64,000 nucleotides of DNA from Cynocephalus volans (taxonomy: Eukaryota > Chordata > Mammalia > Dermoptera > Cynocephalidae), in assembly GCF_027409185.1 (NCBI RefSeq), contig NC_084468.1, positions 144,930,001 to 144,994,000 on the forward strand, given 5' to 3'. The position numbers and the translations under genes were made by a program. Under the pieces are notes generated by a model. That model was not told the origin of the DNA and searched no databases. It worked only from the letters and a program-made list of their open reading frames with translations. This document shows, one piece after another, positions 13,948-25,920 of this stretch (position 1 is the first letter of the stretch; each line of letters begins with the position of its first letter).

Positions 13948-14703
13948 ATGCTAGGAATAAATCAACACCTTTCAATAACAACTCTTAATGTAAAAGGCTT
14001 AAATTCCCCAATCAAAAGACACAGACTGGCTGACTGGATCAAAAAGCAGGACCCAACTATATGCTGCCTACAAGAGACCCACCTCACCCATAAAGATTCA
14101 CACAGACTAAGAGTGAAAGGATGGAAAAAGATTTACCATGCAAACAGAAAAGAAAAACGAGCTGGAGTAGCTATTCTTATATCTGACAAAATAGACTTTA
14201 AACTAAAAACCATAAAAAGAGACAATGAGGGACACTACTTAATGATAAAAGGACTGATCCATCAAGAAGACATAACAATCATAAATATGTATGCACCCAA
14301 TGTTGGAGCAGCCAGATTTATAAAACAAACGCTATTAGACCTAAAGAAGGAAATAGACACTAATACCATAATAGCAGGGGACCTGAACACCCCACTGTCA
14401 ATATTAGACAGATCATCTAGGCAAAGAATCAGCAGAGAAACACAAGATCTAAACAAGACTCTAGACCAATTGGAATTGGCAGATATCTACAGAACATTCC
14501 ACCCAACAACCTCAGAATATTCATTTTTCTCAGCAGCACATGGATCATTCTCCAGGATAGATCACATATTAGGTCACAAATCAAGTCTCAACAAATTCAA
14601 AAAAATTGGAATTATCCCATGTATCTTCTCAGACCACAATGGATTAAAACTAGAAATTAATAACAAGCGAAACTCTGGAAACTATGCAAACACATGGAAA
14701 TAA
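13948..14703 (+). pseudogene. L1 ORF2 endonuclease domain, truncated
   Basis: This is the apurinic-like endonuclease domain of L1 ORF2p, which nicks target DNA. The start MLGINQH is the ORF2 start seen in the sister copy at 43920. Key residues are present: N14 in the first strand, the QETH Glu, the GDLN Asp/Asn pair, RIDH, and the SDH catalytic triad end. The frame stops at 14701-14703, where TAA replaces the TTA of other copies. The element leaves L1 about 60 bases later, so there is no reverse transcriptase. Confidence 0.88.
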
Positions 14704-15127
14704 AACAGCATTCTACTTAATGACATATGGGTCCAAGAAGAAATCAAGCAGGAAATCAAAAAATTGATAGAGGTTTTTCTTTTATGGCTTGAGACTAACA
14801 TACATTTTTTAATGAGTAATATCAGGGAAAATGAAATATGAACCAATATGAAGTTTTAGATACCTAAATAGTACAAATAATGACCTAAATTAATGGAAAA
14901 ACATACTTAGAATTTCGTGAATTTCGTGTGATGCTGATAATAGAAATAAATTTGCCTTGGCTTTCAGACAGTGTTTAACTTAAGCTAAAAAGTAAGCACG
15001 TAACAACAGAAAAAAAAACAACAACTGCACACTAATAATAGCAATTGATTATGGTATTAATAGGTCATGAAATAATGCGTAATGACTATGCGTTATTTTT
15101 ACTTAGTTAATTTCTTCAAGAGTTAGT

Positions 15128-15310
15128 CTTTTTAAACTTTATTTTGGAAATAATTTTAGATTCAGAGTAAGTTGCCTTTCAACAAGTTTGCCTTAGTGTT
15201 TACATCTTATATAACTATTACACTATATCAAAATTAGGAATTTGACATAAGTACAGTGTATGTATAGTTCTATATCATAAAAGTTTGTCTTAAATCTCAG
15301 AAAAATAAGC
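15128..15310 (-). mobile_element. Old L1 3' UTR fragment (L1MC-like)
   Basis: The minus strand matches the L1MC-type 3' UTR also seen in plus orientation at about 6000-6190, with a T-rich start near 15128. Confidence 0.5.
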
Positions 15311-17329
15311 CTTCTTCATCATTAGATGCCATTCCATCTATGCTTTTGGCTGAAATTTTCACTTTGGGATAAAATTTTAACAGTATAAAACGTGTTCTTG
15401 AATAATAGGCTTACTTTGTGCTCTTGTTACCATATTTAGCACTGTTTAAGATATTTTCAGCATTAGCAAAATTATATCCTCATTTGTCCAACAGTCAGAA
15501 ATTTATCCTATTTTTGTAAGTAAATTTGCTGCAAAGAAAAGATTTGAGAATTCCATTAAAACATTAAAAAAAAAACCAGTATTTGAGAATGTGCCTACTA
15601 AAATCAGAACAAGGTGTTTCAAATTCTATAAAATCTAAAGCTACAATTTTCTTTTCCTCTAGCTGCTCTTTGATCTTGTCTGCTTTAGCATTGTTTTGAA
15701 CACTTTCTCTGGACACCCTGATCTCGTGACAAGAAGCTTGTTTTATTATTAATGCTGGTCTCTGATTCTGGTGGCAAAGGCAATGCCCGAGTTCCCTCCA
15801 ACACACAGAGAGGGTTACTAATGCTAACTTCCCTCCATGGTGTGTCTGGAAGGACCATGTTGTGAAATGGCAGACTGGTGATCTAATTCCAACATTAGTG
15901 CTAGTTCATGTTGTACTACTTAAACTTTGCTGAGCGTCCATTTTTCCATCTCTAAAAGTGTGCTTTGCAAATTCAAGGGTATCCAAGATATTTTCTACTT
16001 TTAATTCAATAATTCTATAATTCTCCAATTCAGCTAGGGCACGCACATCTAGTCCCGTAGCCAGCATTTCCTAGTATAGGATGTTATCAGCAGGAATATA
16101 GTTCTATTTCTTTGAAAGGATACAACTGATAGACTCAAGGCACCAATGCTAGCCTGGGCAATAAACAAGAGAATATTTTCAGCTGTGGCCATCTGGCTTA
16201 ACCATGTCCCTGATCTTTGCATACTCCAGACTAGGCAGCCTTTGGCAGGCTGTGAGCTATGCCAGGACATGAGCAGTGACAAATTGAAATTCCACTGCTT
16301 AGTTTCCCAAAATCTGGGATAATGGATGACGTGTCGTACAATAAGAACACGAGATTTGGAGTCAGATCTTGATTTAAATCCTAACCCCTCTCTCACTGGC
16401 TTGTGTTTATAGATATATAGATGGATCAGGACAGAAGGAGCACCAGGGTGGATGAACTCTGGACAGAATTCCGAGAATAAGCACAGAGATGGTTTTACTC
16501 CCTGCTCCACTTTAAACTATTCTGGACAGAGGAGGTCCTGGACCCAGAGGTGTGATTTCCAGCAAGGCCAAACTCAAAGACCTGAGAGTGAATCCTGCTT
16601 TTAAAAGGTGAAGTCAAGACAGGATAGGATGACCTCACAGCAGATAAATATAAGCAATGAGCAAGAATGAACATTAGAATTACAGACTCTCAGATTTGGA
16701 AAAAGACTATCTGTGATGCAGTCTTCAATATCCTATAATATCCTGACCAATGGTTCAATGTACCCAGCAGTGGGCAATTCACCGTATCCTAGAACAAATA
16801 ATTTAATTTTCTGCCCTTCTAATTGCATTGTTGTCTGTGGACTGTCCTTAATTCTCTTATATTTTTCTTATGCAGTGTTTTGAGTGGGAAGTAAAACAGA
16901 GAAAGGAAGAAAAAACAATAGTGGCTCTTGCTGAAACTTGCCCTAATGATTTGACAGTATCACAGTTTCAGTGGTTCTATTTTCAGGAATAATTTAACCT
17001 CAGAATCCATGAATTGCTATGGATAAGCAATTCTTGGTGAACTTTTCCTTTGGACTTATTTTTTATTTTATTATTTTACAGAGAACTATTTTACATTTTT
17101 TTTTTAATTTCACATTATTGTGATCAAGTTTTGGAAAAATGCCAGAACGAGTGGTTTCTTTTTTGTATCAGTTTCAAACACATAGTTTGATGTTTTCCCC
17201 AAGCTCTTGAAGTGTGAAATTGTTCCCACAGCTCTGGTAATGCTTCTTAAATTTCTTATTAAAAACAAAGTGCAGAAGTGTACTGTATGGAAAAATCTAA
17301 CTCTAATAAAAACAGCTGGTCTGATTTTT

Positions 17330-17445
17330 TTTAACAAAAAATCAAATTTTAATATGGACAAAGGACTTGAATAGATATCTCTCCAAAGAAAATATACAAA
17401 TGAACAACAAGCAAACGAAAAGATGCTAAACATCAATAGTTATTC
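17330..17445 (+). mobile_element. Small old L1 ORF2 fragment
   Basis: ATATGGACAAAGGACTTGAATAG and the following bases match the ORF2 C-terminal region seen at 27140 and 44120. Confidence 0.6.
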
Positions 17446-18149
17446 GGGTGCAACACACAGTGAGAAGCCAAAAATAACAATGGCTTAAGCAAGATAAAGT
17501 GTAATTCTCTCACACATAAACACAAACCCTCCAAGACTCCCATGGCAGTTCCAGCATCTTCAGGGACCCAGGCTCCTTTTATCTGGTTCTTTCCTTAGAC
17601 GTCCTCAAAACACGAAAGCAGCCGAACTTAGAAACAGACCTACAGCATCTGTATTTTTAGTTTTTCAACATGGTTAATAGGAAGCCTTTTCTTCTTTCCT
17701 CAAACTAGAGTGTTCTTTAGCCTCATTCTCTCTTTCCTGAATCACATAGGGCTGATTATTTCAAGACAACCAGAGCTATTAAAGATTCACTAACTGTATT
17801 TCAGAGGAATAATTTGTGTTGTCTGTAACCCTACTGCCATTATATTTTAATATCTAATACGCAGTAAGCAGGAACTCGCTTTCCCTGTTCCACTCGTCTT
17901 TACATTCCAGAAAGAACAAGCATTCTTAATTTCTCCACATATGAAGTTATGAAACACAGTTACAATGAGGTTGAAGGATCTAACTCTTAAGGAACCATCC
18001 ATCTAGGAAATTAAAAATATTTTAAGAGGAATAGTTATACATAGTAGCCTAAATAGTGCAGATTTTCACGAAGTCATATAAAAAGACAGCCTGCTAGTTG
18101 AATATGACTAACCTTTTCTGACAAGAGTTATGATTTTAAGACATGAAAA

Positions 18150-18410
18150 CAGGGCAGTGCAGAGTTTGAGAGTTCAGGCTCTGCAGTCTGACAGTCCTGA
18201 GTTTGGACTTCGGCTTCACGATTATTACCAAGAGCAAGTTATTTGTATTTAAACCTAAGACTACAATTATAAGGTTAAGATAAGGCTAATAACAGTTTTT
18301 GACCTCATTCAATTCTTATGAGTAGTAAATGAGATAATAAACAAAATATTTCCTATAGCATCCAACACATAGTAAACACAATGAATATTAATCACTATTA
18401 CATTATTGTT
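18150..18410 (+). repeat. MIR SINE
   Basis: A head-like GGCTCTGCAGTCTGACAGTCCTGAG, then a decayed core, then CATCCAACACATAGTAAAC at the tail. Confidence 0.5.
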
Positions 18411-20124
18411 TAATCCTGCATTCTAGAAGTGTACATTGTGTCTGCTATATTCCAGACCTTGGACAAGGTATTGAGGATATGAGAGTGTGAAGTTCCTGGC
18501 TTTATCAGTTCACAAAATCTGGTAGAGAGAAGAGAAACAAACAAATAGCGGTATTATGTGACAAGTGCAGTGGCAGAGGGACATGAGTATATAGCTTAGG
18601 GAAGCCAAGGGATACACCACAGATAAGACAACATTAAACTTTTAGACGGCATACAGTTGAAAGTCCTTCCATTGATGCAGACTTTCAGAAATATTCCTGA
18701 TGAGGTTTTAGCTATACCAGATTCCTTATAGGTAAGATTTCTGAGAATAAGTTATGTGCTTCTAAAATCTGCCATAATTTCTTCAGTCTGTTAAGGATGC
18801 TATCTAGAACACCTCTAGATCTAGAAAGAACACCTCTATTTGTTTTTTTTAGGGTTTTTTTTTTTTTTTTCTATTTCTCCAGATGGTGAAGGGTGAATGA
18901 CTCTATAAGTGCCAAATAAGATAAGGGGCTGGTTTCATTTACATTGCTGTGATAGCTCTATTTTCTGCATGCTCATTCATAATGTTCTCATTCGATGTGT
19001 AAATATGCTTTAGTCCTGACATAGTGTGCTCCTGGTTTTATGATCAAATCTGTTACCATGCTGCCCACAGTTTTATTTTTTTATGTTTTAATAGGAGTCC
19101 ATTGCTTTATCTTTTTTTCAAGAGTCTTGTGAAGATTTATGTAAGAATCAAACAGAACTAAAAAACAACCTTCTTCTAAATACCCAAGACACTAAAGAGA
19201 GAAAGGAGCAGGGTCTTGGAAAGGAAGGCATGTCATCCACAGAAATATTAATAATAGACTCTGAACACAGGAAGTGGTGGAAGTGTAATTCACACTAAAA
19301 TAAACATGCTGATTTATTAAAATTTCACTCACCATGCCTTGCCTGCAGGTTCTTTATTGTTAGTTTCATCAGCAGCAAAGCTGTATTGTCATTCACTGAT
19401 TTCTAGAGATAATTGTACGGAGTGTTTTATTATAACAGAAAAAGCAGCTCTAGAATTTGTCAACCACTCCCCATCACATGACAACTTAAAAATCACATTT
19501 GATGCGTACTAACAATTATGCATATACACACCATTTCAGCAGTAAACCAAACTTATATGTTTTATCCTTTTCAAACCCTGAATCCAAATTGTACTATACA
19601 CTTATTTAATAAAAATATGAATCTGTTTCTGGGCTCTCGTGCCATTGGTGTATTTGTCTATGTGTTTATTTATTTATTTCTGCACCACTATTGTCTTAAT
19701 TATTATAACTATATGTGCCTAAGACATTTTAAGTGATTATAATATAAAAACTCATTGAGAGTATTATCTAGTAAAAAACTAGATACCTCCTTGTCTAATT
19801 TCATAACCGTTAGTGGTCAACTTGACAATCAGAATCCATGTAAAATGTTTAAGTATAGTTAAACCAAGAAGTTTTCAAAAGATGATGAATGATTCTCAAT
19901 AATATAAGTCTATTTTGAGAAGATAATTTACAATAAAGAAGCAAATAGGGAAGCAGTGGGTCTTAAACAGGGGTGCCTATCAGAATAAATTGTGGAAACT
20001 TTCAAAATTCACACATGGTTGGTTAGTCCCAAGGAAGTCTAGGATATAAGCTAGACGTGTGAATTTTGATAAAACTCTATATATGATTCATCATTCATAT
20101 AGACTCCATAAAGTCAAAAAGTTG

Positions 20125-20350
20125 CTTTTAAAGCCAGATTCACCACTCATTAGCCTATGACTTTGAATTTGTTACTTAAAATTTCAGTTTCTTCAACTGT
20201 AAAGTGTGGATGGATGACACGTACCTCAAAAGGGTTTTTAAGGACTGACAGTCATCAATACATTTTATTTTTGGTTTCCTCATTAGCTAAAATGGAGCTA
20301 ATGATTGTCTAATACAAAGTGTTGTGAAAAGTATCTAAATAAAGCAAACT
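20125..20350 (+). repeat. MIR SINE
   Basis: A decayed core with TTGTTACTTAAAATTTCAGTTTCTTCAACTGTAAAGTG-type sequence. Confidence 0.5.
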
Positions 20351-20404
20351 ATATGGAAGTTATTCATAAACTACAGAACATCATTTAAATATGAGGGTAG
20401 AGTT

Positions 20405-20478
20405 GTCTGGTTAGCTCAGTAGGTTACAGCACGGTGCTGACAACACCAAGCTCCGGAAGTCAGTCCCTGTACCAGCCA
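20405..20478 (+). mobile_element. tRNA-Ile-derived SINE (CYN-like)
   Basis: The sequence follows tRNA-Ile: GGTTAGCTCAGT (A box and D arm), GGTGCTGACAACACCAAG (anticodon arm region), a decayed B box and CCAGCCA. The B box and stems have decayed, so it is not a working tRNA. tRNA-Ile SINEs are described from colugos. Confidence 0.65.
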
Positions 20479-20522
20479 ACAAAAAGATATATATCTTCAT
20501 ATACTTTCCACGACCCTCATAT

Positions 20523-20602
20523 TTTCCATGAACCTGAAAACATTCAAGGAAAACAGAATTAAAAGACAATGCAAATCTTTCCATGAACTTTTTGAAGTCT
20601 CC
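20523..20602. mobile_element. Partial mariner-type MITE
   Basis: It shares the centre (GAATTAAAAGACAATGCAAATC) and one terminus (TTCCATGAACTTTTTGAAG) with the two complete copies nearby; the other terminus has decayed. Confidence 0.55.
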
Positions 20603-20681
20603 TGTTATAAGCTATTTTTATCTAAAGAGCTATCAAGTCAAAGAGAAGCTAGGGAAGAAGAGATAGTGAATTTACTTAGTA

Positions 20682-20759
20682 TGAGGGGTCTTCAAAAAGT
20701 TCATGGAACGATTTCGATTACCTTTTAATTCAAATTTTCCTTAAATTTTTGAAGTACTC
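20682..20759. mobile_element. 78-bp mariner-type MITE
   Basis: Same family as 22375-22454. It begins TGAGGGGTCTTCAAAAAG and ends TTTTTGAAGTACTC, with TA flanks at 20680-20681 and 20760-20761. Confidence 0.75.
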
Positions 20760-21724
20760 TAGTACAAGGAATGAGTGCAAACTTTAAGGGATTTAGTGTC
20801 AGTTTCTCTGGGACACTGAAAATGGCCTTTTGTGCTCCTTCTGAGGCACTATCTTCTTGTCAGTGTGACCATTGGTCAGGTAATATAAATGACAGAGGGA
20901 GGGGTGGGCAATGATATCTTTTTAGCCCTAATATCAAGTTAACCACACTATAGGTCTCTCTAGTGAACTCAGTTATAGTTTCTGCCCACTTGATCTTTAT
21001 CCAGTTTACTTGGTTATTATTATTTGGCAGCCAAAGTGGCTTGGATGGCAAGTTGGAATGAAATAGCCTTGTCGAGCAAGTTAGGTGCGAATCAGGACAG
21101 TTAAAAATAACACTAGCTGCATACTCACCCAGATCCCCAAGAGAGCTTCTTCATCCTGACTAATATGCTGGCTTCTGTTCCCAAAGCTGATTGTATCAGT
21201 AAAAAGGAAGGTCTGTTTAAGCAAATAAAAGTGTGCTTGGGTGTCACATGAACCTTTCACCTTCAAATTTCTAACTTACGTAATACATATCCATGACAAG
21301 ACATCTTTCTCAATCAACCTAAACTTATATAATAAACTGCTGAGTCGCCAGCACTGTCCTATGTGCTATTCAGGTGCCAACAGCTGTATTCAAAAAAGAA
21401 ACATTCCATAGTAATTGGACTTGGAATCAACAAGCTAAAAAGGATCATTCTTGAATGTGTTGTGTATTTTTCTATCACTACGAACATTAGCCAACATTTT
21501 GTTAACATGTATCTTTAATTAATGTTAGCTTCTTTCTCTGCTAACATGTTTCTTGTTCCTATTGAGTGTTTAAAATAACTTTTATTTTGAATGCATAAAT
21601 TATACATGAGCAAAGAAAAAAAAGCAAAAAAAAATTCTAATAATTTTGTTATGTGTTATATATATGACCTGGCCAGATTAAGATTCTCTGTCATTCTTTC
21701 CATCACGTAGTAGTAGTAACTCTA

Positions 21725-21960
21725 ACTCATTTTAAGGCTTGGCTCAGATGTCTTCAAGAAGCTTCCTTCAGAACTGTCTGAGTTAAGTACCTCCCAGAAT
21801 GCTGTGAATATGCATACATTTAGACTTGCATTCACCATGTGCTATATGTGAAATGATATATTTCTGTTTATATCTCTTCATTGAACTTAATGTCTGTCAA
21901 GAGTAAGACAGTCTCATTTTACTGCCAGCATCTTCCATAGAACTTGGAACCACCAGCTCC
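21725..21960 (+). repeat. L2 LINE 3' end
   Basis: GGCTCAGATGTCTTCAAGAAGCTTCCTTC and the following bases match the end of ancient L2 elements. Confidence 0.5.
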
Positions 21961-22374
21961 ATTCCTCATTAAATGTCAGTTGAACGGGACTAAACTGATA
22001 CAACCTTTTGCTGAAATCCATTCTGCTACTACTCATATAAACTGATAGTGGGATAAGCATACTCTGCTAAGTAAAAATTCGATATGAATTCTTAACTTTA
22101 CAGTCTGTAATTTCTCCTTTACCTACCCTTCAGCCAATAATACTGTATTAAACTGCTCAGAAACCCAACAAAGCTGGCTGGAAAGGGAACATTATGTCCA
22201 AACTGCAGGGAGCATGAAAAAGAAATAAAAGAATTTCTTTAGATGTATAAAGTTAGAAATGTTAAGATGACTTGGAAACCAGGAACAATTAAAATATCTT
22301 CAGCGTACCTAGTCTGTGATTTCCTCAAAAGGAAAATATTTGAGTAAGACAACTGTATACTAGCTTCTCCTGTA

Positions 22375-22454
22375 TGAGGGTACTCTAAAAATTCATGGAA
22401 AGATTCGTATTTTCTTTTAATTCTATTTTTCCACAAACTTTTTGAAGTACTTCA
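22375..22454. mobile_element. 80-bp mariner-type MITE
   Basis: The inverted termini (TGAGGGTACTCTAAAAATTC and its imperfect complement at the other end) are about 26 bp long, and TA dinucleotides flank it on both sides. It is non-autonomous, with no transposase. Confidence 0.75.
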
Positions 22455-22869
22455 TATTAGCTTATTTTATTTTCACACTGTTTTTCTTATTCAGGTAAGT
22501 TATTTAAAGACACTCTAGTAATGCTGAGGTATTTAAAGTATTATCATGGCTATTTAATTATAAATTATATTGTCTCTCAGGATGTGATTTTGAAAGCTTT
22601 AATGCATTGTTTAATTATATTCAAGTACATTTTTTTCCTAAAGAAATATTTAAATGGGAAAATATATTTCCTTTAAAACTTTGCACTTCCTTTTTCAAAA
22701 TTATCTTGTGTTCTTATTTAGCATTAAATATAGGCTAACCACAGTATCTTGAGATTGATTTTTAAAAAATAGACTAGTTACATGAATGTGCTCAAGCTGA
22801 AAGCCATGTATGCAGTATTTAAAACTTCCATTTGGCTGATAGTGGGAAGTGTAATATTTCAGCGCTTAA

Positions 22870-23050
22870 ATAGACATGCTTTGGAGTCACCCAGATTCGG
22901 GATTAAATTCAATGTCTGCAAATTACTAACTGAGACTTTGGAGAATGCCATGTAATCTCTGACCTGCATCATTCTTATGTGTAAAATAATAACACTACAT
23001 ACTTGCACATTATGGCTTGTTGTGAAGTGCAAAGTACTCAATTGGTAGCT
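22870..23050 (+). repeat. MIR SINE
   Basis: Head TTTGGAGTCACCCAGATTCG and decayed core with TTATGTGTAAAATAATAACAC. Confidence 0.5.
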
Positions 23051-24234
23051 ATTAGTCTACCCTCTGTGAAGTAATTTTTACTACTATTCACTTTAAGACA
23101 AAAGATTTCTTTGTTCCTAGTCCTTTCCCCTCGTTCTGAATGAGGTTGTTTTATGGCTATTGTTATTGTTGCTTGTCCTTTTGCATTAGTACTTTCTGAT
23201 TGTATATTTTTCAATTTCAAACCTTTTATAGGAAAGACAGATTACCATCTTCCTTTTAATACTTACTAACTGCCGATTATTTATTTTATTTCCTTCAACC
23301 TCACCACAATCTCCTGGCCTCTATGGCCCTGTGACTAGTATTGTTCTCATTGAATCGGAATTTCTCCTTGCACATAGAGGTTATTAGCTTAGCCAATTTG
23401 TTTTCCTCTCCTCATCTTCATTCATACCCATATACATTTCTGAATATACTGTTCTGTTTCCAATTACAAAATGTCCTTTATACAGCCTTCAAATGTATTG
23501 TCCCTTTTGAAACTTAGGTGCATTCTCCTAGCAGCTCCTGCATAGTCCCCACTCGTCTCTGCCTACCTCAGTCTGATATCTGTTCCAGCCAAATTTACTT
23601 CCCTTGGGTCACATTACCAGCTTCTGAACCTTTCCTCAGTCTATCCTTGTGTATGGCACAGGTTTTTCTCTTACTTGCTATACCATGTCGCTCCCTATTT
23701 CATGATACCTCCTCTTATAGGATTTGTTGTAAGTAGAACATTTTATCTGCAAATAGTTTCTGACCAACTCTCCCCTTTCTGTTAACTCATTCCTGGACTT
23801 ACTTAAATAGAATCACAAAATTTTGGAACAGATAGCTGTCTTAGATACTACTTAGTCTAATTTCCTCATTTTCTAAATGACGCTGCTGAGGCCTAGAGAC
23901 ATTGGTACCAAACAAGTATTGCCTGATGTTTTTTTCCAATTGTAATCACTCCTTGAAAGCAAAATATTATCTTATAGTGCATCCCCATATGTCTACAAAA
24001 TCTAAATATACTTTGATGCAGAGAAAATAATTAATACTATAAAATATTTTGATATAATGTTTGAAGCTAAATATCAAAACACTGTACCTGTAATAGGTGA
24101 TGCTTGTAGTCAGTGCTTAAAACCAATAGCAGGGGGTGACCTGGAACTTTTGCCTGTGCCATATTTCTATGGTTCTGTCATCTGTTAGACATTTGAATAA
24201 ACTCAGTGTCCATGAAGGACAGTGTGTGTTATAT

Positions 24235-24440
24235 GTAGCAAAGAGATGGGCTTTGAGGCTAGACAGATCTAAATTGGAACCTGCCATTTTATTAGCTCAT
24301 GGTCTCGATTAACTCACTAATCCTTTCTGGGCCTTAAGGGGGACAGAAACACAAACTTGAAATAAGAATTAGGTACAAATTATGATAAGTACCTGCTACG
24401 TATGTGTTCCGTAATTGTCAGCTATTATTATTAAAGTTTA
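24235..24440 (+). repeat. MIR SINE
   Basis: Head GGCTTTGAGGCTAGACAGATC and core AACTCACTAATCCTTTCTGGGCCTT. Confidence 0.5.
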
Positions 24441-24554
24441 TTGAATACCACTAGTGGAATGTTTACATAGGATAGATAAAGCAGTCTCCAAAATTGTCTT
24501 CCAAAGGACAATAATCAATAAAACAAAACTAATGGAACTATAAAATCAACATGA

Positions 24555-25920
24555 GGCACTTGCAATCAAGATTGTGGAATAGACGGTCCCCAGCATCACT
24601 CTCTCCCACAATCGACCAATTAACAGCTATTAAAAAGTAACAACTGCCAAGCTGGGGCCACTAGAGCTCAGGGGAGGAGGAAGAGAGACTTAGGGAGTTC
24701 GTGAAGGCAGGAGAAGCAACAACAAGAGAAAGAAAGGACGACTCTGACCCTTTCAAGCCTCGACCACTTCAAGGCTGGCCCCGGTGAGCACACGGAACAA
24801 GAGCTGGCAAAAGACACAGCTATGCCCTTCATATGAAGTTGCTTGGAAGCTGCAGGGGAGAAGAGGGCCTTGATGGCCCCCAAGCCAGCAAGACCACTAA
24901 CAGTGTTCCTGTGGACTCACATAGGAGCGAGGGGCCACAGACAACTGAAAAAAGGAGACATTCAAATGCTGGTGAGTCATCGCAAGGGAATCGTGCATGA
25001 CCTGCCCTATGGGAAGTGTTTGGAGTGTGGGTGGTAGGGGAGACAAGCCCACCAAGGAAACACTGGGGCACAGCAAGGTCAGCTGATCTGCCCTCCAATC
25101 AGCACAGGCCCACTCAGTGGAGACTGGGCAGAAATATAGAATGGCAAAGGGTGCATTTTGCTGAAAAGACTCAGGCCGCACCAGAGTTTCCACACAACCC
25201 AGGTGTACCGGACCTCACAAGACCTGGAAGTTCTTACAAGGTCAATAATTAAACCCTGAGCTGCACAAAAAGCCTTCCCCAAAGAATCAGCAGCAAAGCA
25301 GCAATTTCGCTCAAGCACAGGGCTCAAGTGCTGGTCCCCACAGTAAGTTCACCCATTTTAGAAGTAACCAAAAGACAACAATTAGTTTCAGTGCAGAGTT
25401 AAAGTGATGGGAACGTGAATAATCCAACACAGAACTGGAAGAAAACACAAAATACCCATAGATCAGAGACAAAGTTCTAATATTAACCAGAGATAAAGGT
25501 CTAACACCACCAAAGGATACCTATAAAACCTAGAAGGACCGGAATCCCCCTCAGGCTCCTAAGCCAGAGTGGAGGGAGGGCCAAGGGCCTCAGCCACACC
25601 CCTCCAACATCTGCATCCAGCACAGCCATGACCACCAGGCCACGACCAGAAGCACCCAGGGCTCCTGAGCCTGGGTGGTGGGGGGCCGATGGCCTCAACC
25701 ATGCCCCCCCAAAGTCCACATCCAGCCCAGCCTCAACTGAGCTGCTGCCAGAAGCCCCCTGGGCTCCCCTGCCTGAATGAGGTGGGGGGTGCCATAGGCC
25801 TTGACCACACATCCCCCTTTCCTCCTCCTCTTTCCCCTCTCCCTGTCCACCCAAATTGCTCTGCAGCATCTTAGAATGTAAAAAAGTGACGATAATAAAT
25901 AAGTATTTTTTTAAAAAAGA
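24555..25920 (+). mobile_element. Composite element: L1-like 5' UTR, tandem GC-rich units, A-rich tail
   Basis: It begins with an L1-5'UTR-like start (AAGATTGTGGAATAGACGG at about 24570) and continues with 5'UTR-like sequence to about 25550. Then come 2.5 units of about 102-106 bp starting at 25554, 25660 and 25762, and a tail with AATAAATAAG near 25893. No ORF1 or ORF2 sequence is present. Flanks AAAATCAACATGA (left) and AAAAACAGCATGA (right) may be an imperfect target duplication. Frames within it match no known protein. Confidence 0.5.
25554..25820 (+). repeat. GC-rich tandem repeat, period 102-106 bp
   Basis: Units begin GGCTCCTAAGCC, GGCTCCTGAGCC and GGCTCCCCTGCC. Each has a GG-rich run, a CCTCAACC-like run and a CAGAAGCCCCC-like end. 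Confidence 0.7.

Larger units (their letters stand above)
12175..14766 (-). mobile_element. Rearranged L1 with 5' inversion and large internal gap
   Basis: A 16-bp duplication (ATAGAGGTTTTTCTTT) at 12159-12174 and 14767-14782 bounds one insertion. Its left part (12175 to about 13243) is a minus-strand L1 3' end: T-rich tail, G-rich tract, GT run and ORF2 C-terminus. Its right part (from about 13243) is plus-strand: ORF1 C-terminus, inter-ORF spacer and ORF2 endonuclease. This is the layout expected of twin priming, but the two parts are not adjacent in L1 and roughly 2.4 kb of ORF2 is missing. Confidence 0.85.
14783..20388. other. Intergenic DNA with small repeat relics
   Basis: Holds the L1 fragments at 15128 and 17330, the MIRs at 18150 and 20125, and a faint MIR head at about 16325-16415. 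The 153-codon minus-strand frame at 16049-16510 overlaps that MIR relic and looks random. Confidence 0.55.
22456..24554. other. Intergenic DNA with MIR relics
   Basis: Two MIRs and a faint L2-like stretch around 23620-23700. No gene seen. Confidence 0.55.

Noticed and set aside
16049-16510. A 153-codon minus-strand frame
   Set aside because: It overlaps a MIR-like relic, has no recognisable domain, and nothing suggests promoter or splice support.
16680-16800. Possible old SINE or LINE relic (also about 23820-23930)
   Set aside because: There is some resemblance to ancient repeat cores but too weak to name.
20405-20478. A working tRNA-Ile gene
   Set aside because: The T arm and B box have decayed and the stems no longer pair well, so it is a SINE head.
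25501-25869. A 122-codon minus-strand frame with repeats
   Set aside because: It is produced by the GC-rich tandem units of the composite element.
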